A DNA stretch of 64,000 nt from Bacteroidales bacterium (lineage in GTDB: Bacteria > Bacteroidota > Bacteroidia > Bacteroidales > UBA932): assembly GCA_017546605.1 (NCBI GenBank), contig JAFYSH010000002.1, forward strand, positions 1 through 64,000, in the 5' to 3' direction. The translations under genes and the position numbers were made by a program. The notes below the pieces were generated by a model. It saw only the letters and a list, made by a program, of their open reading frames with translations. It was not told the origin of the DNA and searched no databases. Shown in pieces: positions 52,754-60,608 of this stretch (its first letter is position 1; each line of letters begins with the position of its first letter).

Positions 52754-53920
52754 ATGAAACATTCGAATTATTCTGTGCCCAGCGTGTATGTCGCGGCTTG
52801 TGCCGGGATTGCTATTTTTGGTGTGATCATGTTGGCCTTGGGGGCGATTATGACGCCTCTGACGGAGCGCATTCCGCAAGCGGTGACCCTTCCGCAGTAC
52901 TTGTCGGTTGGGATCATCATCGGTACTATTTTCTTTGGACCGGTGGTTGATAAATTTGGCTACAAATGGTTGTTGATAGGAGCTTCGGTCCTTGCTTTGG
53001 CAGGGCTGATCGGTTTGGCCAATTGTGGACAGATGATGGCCTTACGCATTTGTATGATTCTCTTGGGGATTGGGGGCGGTATCTTAAATGGAGAAACCAA
53101 TGCCTTGGTGGCTGATATTTATGAGGATCCCAAACGTGGAAAGATGATGAGTATTATGAGTGCCTTCTATTGTGTGGGAGCTTTGTGCTGGACGTTAGCT
53201 TGCTCGTTTATTGCCGATTATACGATTCCGTTGACGGTTGCATCGGTGCTGATTGGATGCTTCATTCTGTATTTCTGCGTAATTCCATTCCCGAAAGCCA
53301 AGCCTCAGGGACAAATTGCTTATACGGAGTCTATCCGGCTTTTAAAATATCCGATGATTTTGCTGTTTGCTGTGGTACTTTTCTTTCAGAGTGGTTTGGA
53401 AGCAATTTCAGGAAATTATACGGCTAAGTTTTTGACGGACAATGGTGTTAGTATGAGTGCAGCCACGCTGGCGCTTACTTTGCTGACCGTGGGGATGTTG
53501 TTTGGACGTATTGCCTTGAGTCTGTTGATGGAGAAGGTGCGGGATATCGTATTGCTTTCAGGTTACTTGATGGTGGCTTTGGTAGGGGCTTTGTTGATGT
53601 ATTGTGCGGGTGCCGATTCCTATTTGCCCTACGTAAGTACAGTGTTGTTGGGTTTTGGTGTGAGCGCAACTTTCCCGGTGATCCTGGCGCGGATTGGTTC
53701 TGCCTTCAGTTGGGTGACCGGTTCGGCCATTTCCATTGCGATGTTTTTAGGCTTGTGTGGAAACTATTCCTTGAACTTTTTGGCAGGAAGGACTTTCCAA
53801 CAAGGTAATCAAGAGTTGTTTCCGTTGTTTTTAGTGGGAGCTGTTGTTGTGATGCTGGCCGTATTGCCGGTAGCAACGCGGGTATCCAGTCGTTTCGTTG
53901 ATAAAAGAAAATCATTATAA
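52754..53920 (+). CDS. MFS sugar transporter (FucP-like)
   Basis: A 388-residue inner-membrane protein with twelve hydrophobic segments and MFS-like loops (VVDKFGYKWLLIG between helices 2 and 3; TNALVADIYEDPKRGKMMSIMSAFY between 4 and 5). The overall look is that of FucP/glucose-galactose-type sugar:H+ symporters common in Bacteroidetes. Its place between a sugar kinase and SIS protein supports sugar uptake. Substrate unknown. Confidence 0.85.
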   Translation: MKHSNYSVPSVYVAACAGIAIFGVIMLALGAIMTPLTERIPQAVTLPQYLSVGIIIGTIFFGPVVDKFGYKWLLIGASVLALAGLIGLANCGQMMALRICMILLGIGGGILNGETNALVADIYEDPKRGKMMSIMSAFYCVGALCWTLACSFIADYTIPLTVASVLIGCFILYFCVIPFPKAKPQGQIAYTESIRLLKYPMILLFAVVLFFQSGLEAISGNYTAKFLTDNGVSMSAATLALTLLTVGMLFGRIALSLLMEKVRDIVLLSGYLMVALVGALLMYCAGADSYLPYVSTVLLGFGVSATFPVILARIGSAFSWVTGSAISIAMFLGLCGNYSLNFLAGRTFQQGNQELFPLFLVGAVVVMLAVLPVATRVSSRFVDKRKSL

Positions 53921-53939
53921 CCTTTAAATTTTTACAGAG

Positions 53940-54701
53940 ATGTTAGCCAATGAATGGAAAAAGAATGCCTTTGGCGTTATGAACAAAATTGAGGAAACTC
54001 AAATGGAGCAAATTAAGAAAGTTGCTGAAATTATGGCAGATGCTATTCAAGCAGGTCGTTGGGTGCATACCTTCGGCTGTGGACACGCTAACTTGCCGAT
54101 TGAGGAAATGTATCCTCGGATTGGTGGTTTTGTGGGTTTCCACCCCTTGTGTGAGTTGCCTTTGACCTTCTTTACTCACATTGTGGGAGAAATGGGGATC
54201 AATCAATTCCTGTTCCTGGAAAGAACCGAAGGTTATGGCAAGGCCATTATGGACAGCTGGAATTTTGATGAACGGGATGTCTTGTGGATCTTCTCCCACA
54301 CAGGTATCAATGCTGTAAATATCGATGTGGCCCTCGAAGCTAAAAAACGGGGAATGAAGGTGATTGTGTACGGTTCAGCTGAGCAAACTGGTGACAAAGT
54401 TCCGCGTCACTCCGGTGGAAAGAACCTCTTCCAAATCGCGGATTATGTGGTGGATTCTTGCTGCCCCTTGGTGGATGCATCCGTATCCTTGAAACATCAT
54501 CAAGATAAGATCGGGCCTCTCTCAACCATGGCTTTCATTACCACAGTTTGGATGACCATTTGTACCGTAGCTGAGATTTTGGAAGAACGCGGTGTGAAGT
54601 TGTACATCCACCCGTCACACAATGTTCCGGGTGATACGACCGCTCACGAACGTCTGGATGCCTGTGTTAAAGAATATAAGGAACGCGTAAAAGGTGTATA
54701 A
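53940..54701 (+). CDS. SIS domain protein (SIS_2 sugar isomerase/deaminase-like)
   Basis: A 253-residue SIS-fold protein. HTFGCGHANLPIEEMYPRIGG (residues ~43-63), DVLWIFSHTGINAVNIDVALEAKKRGMKVIVYG and a ~40-residue tail ending in HPSHNVPGDTTAHERLDACV are like the UPF0309/SIS_2 group. SIS proteins isomerise, deaminate or hydrolyse phosphosugars; the exact reaction is unknown. It follows the transporter by 19 nt, and its end overlaps the creatininase-family gene by 8 nt. Confidence 0.85.
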   Translation: MLANEWKKNAFGVMNKIEETQMEQIKKVAEIMADAIQAGRWVHTFGCGHANLPIEEMYPRIGGFVGFHPLCELPLTFFTHIVGEMGINQFLFLERTEGYGKAIMDSWNFDERDVLWIFSHTGINAVNIDVALEAKKRGMKVIVYGSAEQTGDKVPRHSGGKNLFQIADYVVDSCCPLVDASVSLKHHQDKIGPLSTMAFITTVWMTICTVAEILEERGVKLYIHPSHNVPGDTTAHERLDACVKEYKERVKGV

Positions 54702-55458
54702 GCATTCTGATAAAGACATTACTTGTGCCAAATGGGGGGATGTGTGCCGTAACGATCATTACGATCTGGCCATCCTCCCTTGGGGTGCAACAGAGCCGCA
54801 CAATCGGCACTTGCCATATTGTACCGATATGTTGACGGCGCAAGCCGTAGCCTTTGAGGTGGCAGAGCAAGCGGCTGCGCAAGGTATTCGGGTCATGGTA
54901 TTGCCGGGAATACCGTTGGGCTCTCAGAATCCGGGTCAAATTGAGCTCCCGTTCTGTATCCATACTTCCCAGGCAACGCAGTTTGCGGTGCTTCGGGACA
55001 TTGTCTATTCGTTAAAGCGTCAGCACATTTACAAGCTGATGATAATGAGTGGGCATGGAGGGAATATTTTCAAGGCGATGATTCGTGATCTGATGATTGA
55101 GGATCCGGAATTTACCATTTGTCACAACGAGTGGTTCTCTATCGTTAAACGGGATGGCTTCTTTGAAGAACAGGAAGATGATCATGCTGGGGAAATGGAG
55201 ACTTCGGTGATGTTGCATTACTATCCGCACCTGGTCAATATGGAGTTGGCTGGTGACGGAGCATTTAAGAAGTTTGCGATTCCTGGCTTGAACTCCAAAG
55301 TTGCTTGGGTGCCGCGCGATTGGGCGCAGGTGACACAGGATACGGGCGTAGGGAATCCCTTGAAGGCAAGCGCAAAAAAAGGACAACGCTACATGGAGCA
55401 GGTTGTCCCTAAAATTGTGGAGTTTGTGGTGGATTTTGTGCGCAAACCCTTGTATTAA
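54694..55458 (+). CDS. Creatininase family amidohydrolase
   Basis: A 254-residue protein with the creatininase-fold metal site: LPWGATEPHNRHLPYCTD (Glu, His, Asp ligands), MSGHGGN and DHAGEMETSVML. Known family reactions include creatinine hydrolysis, formamide cleavage in riboflavin and F420 biosynthesis, and ring opening of keto-inositol or keto-sugar intermediates. In this setting (kinase, transporter, SIS protein) a sugar-lactone or keto-sugar hydrolase is more plausible than creatinine use. The start is the GTG at 54694 inside the SIS gene; no good ATG lies nearby. It ends the operon 3 nt before a convergent gene. Confidence 0.87.
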   Translation: MYKHSDKDITCAKWGDVCRNDHYDLAILPWGATEPHNRHLPYCTDMLTAQAVAFEVAEQAAAQGIRVMVLPGIPLGSQNPGQIELPFCIHTSQATQFAVLRDIVYSLKRQHIYKLMIMSGHGGNIFKAMIRDLMIEDPEFTICHNEWFSIVKRDGFFEEQEDDHAGEMETSVMLHYYPHLVNMELAGDGAFKKFAIPGLNSKVAWVPRDWAQVTQDTGVGNPLKASAKKGQRYMEQVVPKIVEFVVDFVRKPLY

Positions 55459-55461
55459 GTA

Positions 55462-55827
55462 TTAGTGTCCTGTGCAGTGGTGTTCTGAGTGGCCTGCGCA
55501 GCCGATACCCGAGTCGAAGAGCTGGCCAGCCAGGTATAGGCTGACAACTCGTTCAATGTCGCCTTGGCAGCCACGAATGACTGCAATGCCGTGTGCTTGC
55601 AGTTTGTTCAGTGCGCCAGGTCCCATGTTGCCGGCAAGCATGACGCTGACACCCATTGCTTGCAGATCGGCAGCGATGCCTGATTTGCAGCCGCATCCCT
55701 GGGGTGAGGGAAGGTCTTCTCGGGAGATAATTTCTTTATCTTCAATGGTGTAGATCGTGTAATGGTCGCAGTGGCCGAAATGGTTGTCAACGTGGCCCTC
55801 GCGAGTAGGTACTGCAATTTTTGTCAT
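55462..55827 (-). CDS. NifB/NifX-like dinitrogenase iron-molybdenum cofactor family protein
   Basis: A 121-residue protein of the small NifX/NafY-like family (IAVPTREGHVDNHFGHCDHYTIYTI, AADLQAMGVSVMLAGNMGPGALN). A Cys pair in QGCGCKSG and a Cys/His-rich tail (CAGHSEHHCTGH) suggest metal or cluster binding. Such proteins are widespread in anaerobes that lack nitrogenase and are thought to handle iron-sulfur clusters; no nif gene is present here. The ATG at 55827 is used; the longer frame to 55896 has no family features. Confidence 0.88.
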   Translation of the reverse strand: MTKIAVPTREGHVDNHFGHCDHYTIYTIEDKEIISREDLPSPQGCGCKSGIAADLQAMGVSVMLAGNMGPGALNKLQAHGIAVIRGCQGDIERVVSLYLAGQLFDSGIGCAGHSEHHCTGH

Positions 55828-55889
55828 AGGGATAGGATTATCAATAAAAATATTGATCCTCGCAAAAATTATACCGAGGAGGGTAGTGT

Positions 55890-55922
55890 TTTGCACGATA
55901 TTTGATAAGAAGCGTATTTTTG
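55890..55922 (+). promoter_or_regulatory. Full Bacteroidetes promoter of the thioredoxin gene
   Basis: TTTG (55890-55893), 21 nt, then TATTTTTG (55915-55922), 19 nt before the ATG at 55942. Confidence 0.7.
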
Positions 55923-55941
55923 GATATTAAAAACGAAACTT

Positions 55942-56367
55942 ATGAATTGGATGAAATTTGGGGCATTGGCCCTATTTTGCTTCGCAGGTATGTTACTTCC
56001 TGCTGATATGGATGCGCAAGTGACGCATTTGACCAAAGAGCAATTTCTGGAAAAGGTGTTTGATTACCGAGCCGAAGACTGGACCTTCCAGGGCGAGCAG
56101 CCGGTTATTGTAGATTTCTATGCAACTTGGTGTGCTCCCTGCCGCCGTTTGGCTCCCATCCTGGAAGAACTGGCCAAAGAATATGAAGGTCAACTGACCA
56201 TCTACAAAGTGGATGTAGATGCACAACGGGAATTGGCCTCGGATTTTGAGATTACTTCCATTCCGACCTTGCTTTTTGTTCCCCTGGAAGGAGATCCTCG
56301 GATTGTGCAAGGCGGTATGCCGAAGAAACAACTGAAAGAAATTATTGATGAATTTTTGCTAAAATAA
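55942..56367 (+). CDS. Exported thioredoxin
   Basis: A 141-residue thioredoxin with an N-terminal signal peptide (residues 1 to ~25, ending MDA-Q). The active site is Trp63-Cys64-Ala-Pro-Cys67, and the cis-proline loop is SIPTLLFVP. It should act in the periplasm, reducing disulfides or passing electrons to exported peroxidases. The promoter of the next gene begins inside its final codons. Confidence 0.92.
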   Translation: MNWMKFGALALFCFAGMLLPADMDAQVTHLTKEQFLEKVFDYRAEDWTFQGEQPVIVDFYATWCAPCRRLAPILEELAKEYEGQLTIYKVDVDAQRELASDFEITSIPTLLFVPLEGDPRIVQGGMPKKQLKEIIDEFLLK

Positions 56368-56385
56368 GAATTTTCAATATCTTTG
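56355..56385 (+). promoter_or_regulatory. Full Bacteroidetes promoter of the repeat lipoprotein gene
   Basis: TTTG (56355-56358, inside the end of the thioredoxin gene), 19 nt, then TATCTTTG (56378-56385). The start codon at 56462 is 76 nt further on, an AT-rich leader. Confidence 0.75.
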
Positions 56386-56461
56386 AAACTTGTAGTTTCA
56401 TTATGATTGTAATGAATACACAAATATTTGTTTAATAATTAATTAATTTATTCTTAAATTT

Positions 56462-58585
56462 ATGAAGAAATCCATCTTTTTTCTCTTGTTGACGGTGGCT
56501 GCTGTGCTTACAGGTTGTAAGGATGATGCGGTGGAAGTAAATCCCCTCGTATCTCTTAGCGCTGTTGCTGAAACTGCCTCTACGTTGACCTTTACAGTAA
56601 CTCCGGAGAATGCGGATGCCTGCGCTTATGTATGCGTAGAATCTACCAACGAGATTCCGGACGGAGCTGCGATCCTTGCAAATGGTACAGCTGTTGATGC
56701 GAAAAACATGAGCACTCAAACTGTATCGGGTCTTCAAGGATCTACTACTTACACCATCGTGGCTGCTGTGAAAGCAGGATCGGTGATCAAAGTGTCTAAC
56801 TCATTGCAAATGACAACCCAAGAAGGTCCCAGTGTTTTCTTGCAAAACGAGGGCGGAGTAACTGCTACCAGTGTGAACTTCTCCATTGAACCGCAAAGAG
56901 CAGAGGCTTGTGCTTATGTTTGCATTGAAGCAGGAGCAACCGTTCCTACTGCAGAAGAAATCATTGCTAATGGTCAATCAGTTGATGCTGACAAAAAAAC
57001 AGTGCATACCGTAGAAGGTTTGGAACCGTTCACTGAATATCTAATTGTTGGTGCGGTTCAAAGCAAAAACCTTTACAACACCCACTCAATTACTGCTCAT
57101 ACCCTCTATGCTCCGACTATTAATGTCTTTGCTGGCGAAGTGACTGGAAGCAGCATTTCGTTCACAGTTTCACCGGGTTCAGCTATCGAGTGTGCTTATT
57201 TGGTGCGTTCCAACAACACAGTTCCTACTGTTGCTGATGTGTTTGCACAAGGTACAACCGTTCCGGCTAATGAGAATACTGAGATTACCGTTGATGGATT
57301 GGATCAACAAACTGCTTACACCGTTTATGCTGCTGTGAAAAATGGAGCATTTGAAGTTCTTTCTGATCCGGTGGTTATGACAACTGACATTGATGAAGAT
57401 GTTGAAGATGTGACCATCACTGCAAAATTTGTCAACAAACGCAACTACCAATTCTACGTATCTGCTGAAGGAGCAGAAGCTGTATTGGATATTTACTGCC
57501 CGACTTCTATTTACAACGTATTGCCGGAAGGTGAATACATCGTTGATATTGAAGCAAATAGCTGGAGCGGTTCTGAAATTTCAGATTACTACATTGGTGA
57601 AAACTCCAACTTGCAAATGAACAACCGCAAATTGGATATCGTTTCTGGTAAAATGGTGGTAAAACACTTGGAAGCTGGTTACGATGTGTATGTTAGCGTA
57701 AAAGACAAAGAAGGTAACCAATTGAAAGGAAAATTCGCTGGTATCGTTGAACCCAAAGGTCAAACCGAATTCAACAACCCTCCGATTCCCTGGAACGATG
57801 TAACCATCGAAACCGCTTTGACTTCTGTAACTGGTACACACGATGCTCCTCTGGGTGCTGACGGTTGGTATGAATTGTACATTACCACAGCTGAAGGTCC
57901 CTATGACATTCATTTGATGATTCAGTCTCCGGTTGCTTACGATGGCGTTCTTCCTGCAGGTGAATATTTCTTTAACTCACAAGCTGGTGAATACACCATT
58001 TACTACGGTGGTATGGCTTTGCAAGGTGGTGAAGAAGTAGAATTTACCGATGCTTACTTGAAAGTTGAACACTTGGACAGAGGTTACCAATTGACCTTGC
58101 ACGTGGAAGATATGTTCAAGACCAAGATCGATGCTACTTGGTCTGGTATGATTACCAAGACTGAAAACTGCATGTATTACTTCGAAAACCCGGGTTACGA
58201 ATATCCTGAAGATTATAGCGTAGAATTTACTTCTGCACAAATCAAAGGTTTGGACGGTAGCGGTGGTCGCTATGTTACATTCAGAAATGAATTAGGTGAT
58301 ATGATTACTGTGGCTTTGAACGAAAACAAAGTTAGTTCAACTGAAATTACTCCTGGTTTCTATACCTCAGTTCCTTGGTGGGATGGTAGCGATGCGTTCA
58401 CTTACTATGGTAACAACACCACATTGACCATGGTAAATGTGCCGAACCCTTATCCGTTCTATCCTTCAGGTGGTTATATTGAAGTAACAAAAGAAGGTGA
58501 TATCTACACCGTTAAGATGAACGTTTACATCTACAAAGACGGTCAAAAACTCTTCCGTTCAGTTTACGTAGGTGCTATTGAATAA
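56462..58585 (+). CDS. Lipoprotein with three Fn3-like repeats and repeated C-terminal domains
   Basis: A 707-residue lipoprotein (lipobox LTGC, Cys19, then KDDAVE, a clear surface-export signal). Three ~90-residue Fn3-like units (residues ~28-120, 120-215 and 215-305) share the phrase (A/E)CAY(V/L)(C/V)...P(T/D)...ANGT.VDA and (G/D)L...T.YT(I/V).AAV. The rest (~310-707) holds three similar beta-rich units, each with a LP.GEY / VEHL.(R/A)GY(Q/D) pattern. I do not recognise a catalytic site. It is probably a surface binding or structural protein. Codon bias is strong, suggesting high expression, and a terminator follows. Confidence 0.78.
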   Translation: MKKSIFFLLLTVAAVLTGCKDDAVEVNPLVSLSAVAETASTLTFTVTPENADACAYVCVESTNEIPDGAAILANGTAVDAKNMSTQTVSGLQGSTTYTIVAAVKAGSVIKVSNSLQMTTQEGPSVFLQNEGGVTATSVNFSIEPQRAEACAYVCIEAGATVPTAEEIIANGQSVDADKKTVHTVEGLEPFTEYLIVGAVQSKNLYNTHSITAHTLYAPTINVFAGEVTGSSISFTVSPGSAIECAYLVRSNNTVPTVADVFAQGTTVPANENTEITVDGLDQQTAYTVYAAVKNGAFEVLSDPVVMTTDIDEDVEDVTITAKFVNKRNYQFYVSAEGAEAVLDIYCPTSIYNVLPEGEYIVDIEANSWSGSEISDYYIGENSNLQMNNRKLDIVSGKMVVKHLEAGYDVYVSVKDKEGNQLKGKFAGIVEPKGQTEFNNPPIPWNDVTIETALTSVTGTHDAPLGADGWYELYITTAEGPYDIHLMIQSPVAYDGVLPAGEYFFNSQAGEYTIYYGGMALQGGEEVEFTDAYLKVEHLDRGYQLTLHVEDMFKTKIDATWSGMITKTENCMYYFENPGYEYPEDYSVEFTSAQIKGLDGSGGRYVTFRNELGDMITVALNENKVSSTEITPGFYTSVPWWDGSDAFTYYGNNTTLTMVNVPNPYPFYPSGGYIEVTKEGDIYTVKMNVYIYKDGQKLFRSVYVGAIE

Positions 58586-58613
58586 GGCATTTATCGAAAA
58601 TTTGAAACGATCG

Positions 58614-58650
58614 AAAAGGGTGGCAGCATTTTTGCTGACACCCTTTTGTT
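58614..58650 (+). terminator. Terminator of the repeat lipoprotein gene
   Basis: AAAAGGGTGGCAGCA and TGCTGACACCCTTTT pair with one mismatch around a short T loop, followed by GTTTATT. Confidence 0.85.
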
Positions 58651-58669
58651 TATTCAATGATTCAATACA

Positions 58670-59122
58670 ATGAAAATGTTAAAAATAGGAGACAAGGCAC
58701 CTTATTTTGAAGTGCCCAATCAAGATGGAGAATTGGTCCGACTGACAGATTTTGCGGGCAAGAAACTGGTTTTGTATTTTTATCCGAAGGACAGCACACC
58801 GGGATGCACGGCGGAGGCTTGTGATCTTCGGGACAATTATGAGCGCTTCATCAGTCAAGGATATGCCATTGTGGGTGTCAGCAAAGACAGTCAGAATTCG
58901 CACAAGAAATTCATTGAAAAGTATGCTCTGCCGTTCCCGCTGTTGTCGGATGTATCCACCCAACTTTTACAGGCTTATGGGGCTTGGGGTCCCAAAAAGT
59001 TTATGGGACGGGATATGATCGGTACGTTGCGCAAAACATTTGTCATCAATGAAGAAGGTCTCATTGAGGACATCATTGAAAAGGTGGATACCAAGGCGCA
59101 CACCAAGCAATTGCTTGGATAA
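58670..59122 (+). CDS. bcp: Thioredoxin-dependent thiol peroxidase (Bcp/PrxQ)
   Basis: A 150-residue PrxQ-type peroxiredoxin. The peroxidatic Cys46 is in STPGCTAEACDLRD with the resolving Cys51 five residues later, as in atypical 2-Cys PrxQ. It reduces peroxides using thioredoxin. An in-frame ATG two codons later is an equal start candidate. It stands alone, 6 nt before the end of the convergent flavoprotein gene. Confidence 0.94.
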   Translation: MKMLKIGDKAPYFEVPNQDGELVRLTDFAGKKLVLYFYPKDSTPGCTAEACDLRDNYERFISQGYAIVGVSKDSQNSHKKFIEKYALPFPLLSDVSTQLLQAYGAWGPKKFMGRDMIGTLRKTFVINEEGLIEDIIEKVDTKAHTKQLLG

Positions 59123-59128
59123 TGCTGC

Positions 59129-59749
59129 TTAGCGGGCGAAATTGGTTTTGATCTGGGTTTCGTGTTCCGGATGTAGGATGCCGCTTTGCCGTCCCGCTTC
59201 AATGCATTTTAAGATCCAGGCCATGTTGCGGCCCAGGCTGCGCATGGTCTGCATGCCTTCCAGGTCACGACGGACTTCCTCGGGGGTATTGCCGTGCACT
59301 TGGTTCCAATATTGGGAGGTGACGATGGGCATATGACGGATCGCAAAATACTTGTTCAGTTGGTCAAATGTTGCGGTGGATCCGGCTCTTCGGCAACTGA
59401 CGATTGCTGCTGCGGGTTTGAATGTAAGGACTTGTTTGCCCGCTGAGAAAACCCGGTCCATAAAGGCAATCATTGCTCCATTTGCACTGGCAAAATGGAC
59501 GGGTGCACCAAAAATATAAGCATCATAGGATGCAGCAACATTGAGAAACTCATTAACCACATCGTCCATTACGCATTTTCCTTTGTCTTTGCAGCGGCCG
59601 CAGCCCAAACAGCCTGACAGGGGCTTGGTGCCCACTTGAAATAAGGTGGATTCAATGCCTTCTTGATTCAAAGTTTGGGCAATTTCTTGCAATGCGGTAT
59701 AAGTACATCCGTGTGCGTGCGGACTTCCGTTGACTAAAAGGACTTTCAT
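59129..59749 (-). CDS. Iron-sulfur flavoprotein (NADPH-dependent FMN reductase family)
   Basis: A 206-residue flavodoxin-like protein. VNGSPHAHGCTYTAL is the FMN phosphate loop; Cys47, Cys50, Cys53 and Cys59 (CLGCGRCKDKGKC) form a compact cluster motif of the iron-sulfur flavoprotein type; FGAPVHFASANGAMIAFMDRV is conserved in the family. It likely passes electrons to oxygen or peroxide-related or quinone acceptors in an anaerobe. The LysR gene upstream on the same strand ends 6 nt before it, so the regulator and flavoprotein form one transcript. Confidence 0.9.
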   Translation of the reverse strand: MKVLLVNGSPHAHGCTYTALQEIAQTLNQEGIESTLFQVGTKPLSGCLGCGRCKDKGKCVMDDVVNEFLNVAASYDAYIFGAPVHFASANGAMIAFMDRVFSAGKQVLTFKPAAAIVSCRRAGSTATFDQLNKYFAIRHMPIVTSQYWNQVHGNTPEEVRRDLEGMQTMRSLGRNMAWILKCIEAGRQSGILHPEHETQIKTNFAR

Positions 59750-59755
59750 GATTGT

Positions 59756-60565
59756 TTATTTTTCAGTTTCGTTTTCGGTGATTAGGATGGATTTGATCAA
59801 GTCGCCGATGGTAGCCTCGTGTTCGGGATGATGGACCAGGAAGTATTGGCGGTGGAGGGTCGGTGCATCGGTGGGCACGCGACGCATACGCTGTGTTTGC
59901 AGTTCTTCTTGGATGGCAACCTGAGGTAGAAATGCGTAGGTGTCTGTTTGGCGCAGGTAGCTGATAACGGCTTCGATGCTACCGAGCTGCTGGGTACTGA
60001 TGCGCGGAAGTTGGTCAATTTCGTCAGCTGATACAAAGCGGACTGCACCGTTGACCGTGACCAATAATTGTGAATCTTCTTGAAGTGGTTCGTAAGTAAG
60101 TCCGTCATACGGGTCTTCATCCTCTGTAAATCCGTAGTCGATCTCCTTTGTTAGCAGGGCTTTGGAGATGGCTTCGTTATCCAGGGTGGTCATACTTACT
60201 CGCAAGGCCGGCTGGGTTTTGTGCAGGGTGGCCATCAATGAGGGCAGCAGGTAGCGGGCTAAGGTCGGGGTTGCACCCAATCGTAGTGAGTGATGGGTGG
60301 TGGCGACATTCACCTCGATTTTTTGATTCAGTTGTTGGTAACGGAGTGTGATTTCAGTAATCAAGGGGAGGATTTCCTGCGCAAACGGAGTCAGTTGGAT
60401 GCGGGTCCCTTTCCGAGTAAACAGGGGTTGTCGACATTGTTTTTCCAGTTCCCGGATGTGTTGGGAAACGGCCGGTTGGCTGATGCCTAACTGTTTGGCA
60501 GCCAAGCTGAAGCTCATTAATTGGGCCGTTGTCTTGAAAACCAATAATCGAAAGTCCTGTATCAT
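59756..60565 (-). CDS. LysR family transcriptional regulator
   Basis: A 269-residue regulator. The N-terminal winged HTH is typical (FRLLVFKTTAQLMSFSLAAKQLGISQPAVSQHIRELEKQ, in two adjoining motifs), with a substrate-binding domain from residue ~90. It is ~25 residues shorter than usual at the C-terminus but otherwise intact. It is co-transcribed with the flavoprotein gene and divergent from the GH2 gene; it may control either. A redox or quinone signal is a guess. Confidence 0.92.
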   Translation of the reverse strand: MIQDFRLLVFKTTAQLMSFSLAAKQLGISQPAVSQHIRELEKQCRQPLFTRKGTRIQLTPFAQEILPLITEITLRYQQLNQKIEVNVATTHHSLRLGATPTLARYLLPSLMATLHKTQPALRVSMTTLDNEAISKALLTKEIDYGFTEDEDPYDGLTYEPLQEDSQLLVTVNGAVRFVSADEIDQLPRISTQQLGSIEAVISYLRQTDTYAFLPQVAIQEELQTQRMRRVPTDAPTLHRQYFLVHHPEHEATIGDLIKSILITENETEK

Positions 60566-60595
60566 GAACGCAAAGTTAGTTAAAAAAACTTTTGT

Positions 60596-60603
60596 TACCT
60601 TTG
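60596..60603 (+). promoter_or_regulatory. -7 promoter element of the GH2 gene, almost touching the start codon
   Basis: TACCTTTG ends 5 nt before the ATG at 60609, so the leader would be one or two nucleotides or none. The LysR start lies 44 nt away on the other strand. Confidence 0.5.
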
Positions 60604-60608
60604 TTTCT

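Noticed and set aside
55462-55827. Nitrogen fixation locus
   Set aside because: Only a NifX-like small protein is present; such proteins are common in non-fixing anaerobes.
60348-60608. N-terminal extension of the GH2 gene
   Set aside because: It overlaps the LysR gene on the other strand and would hide the clear signal peptide beginning at 60609.
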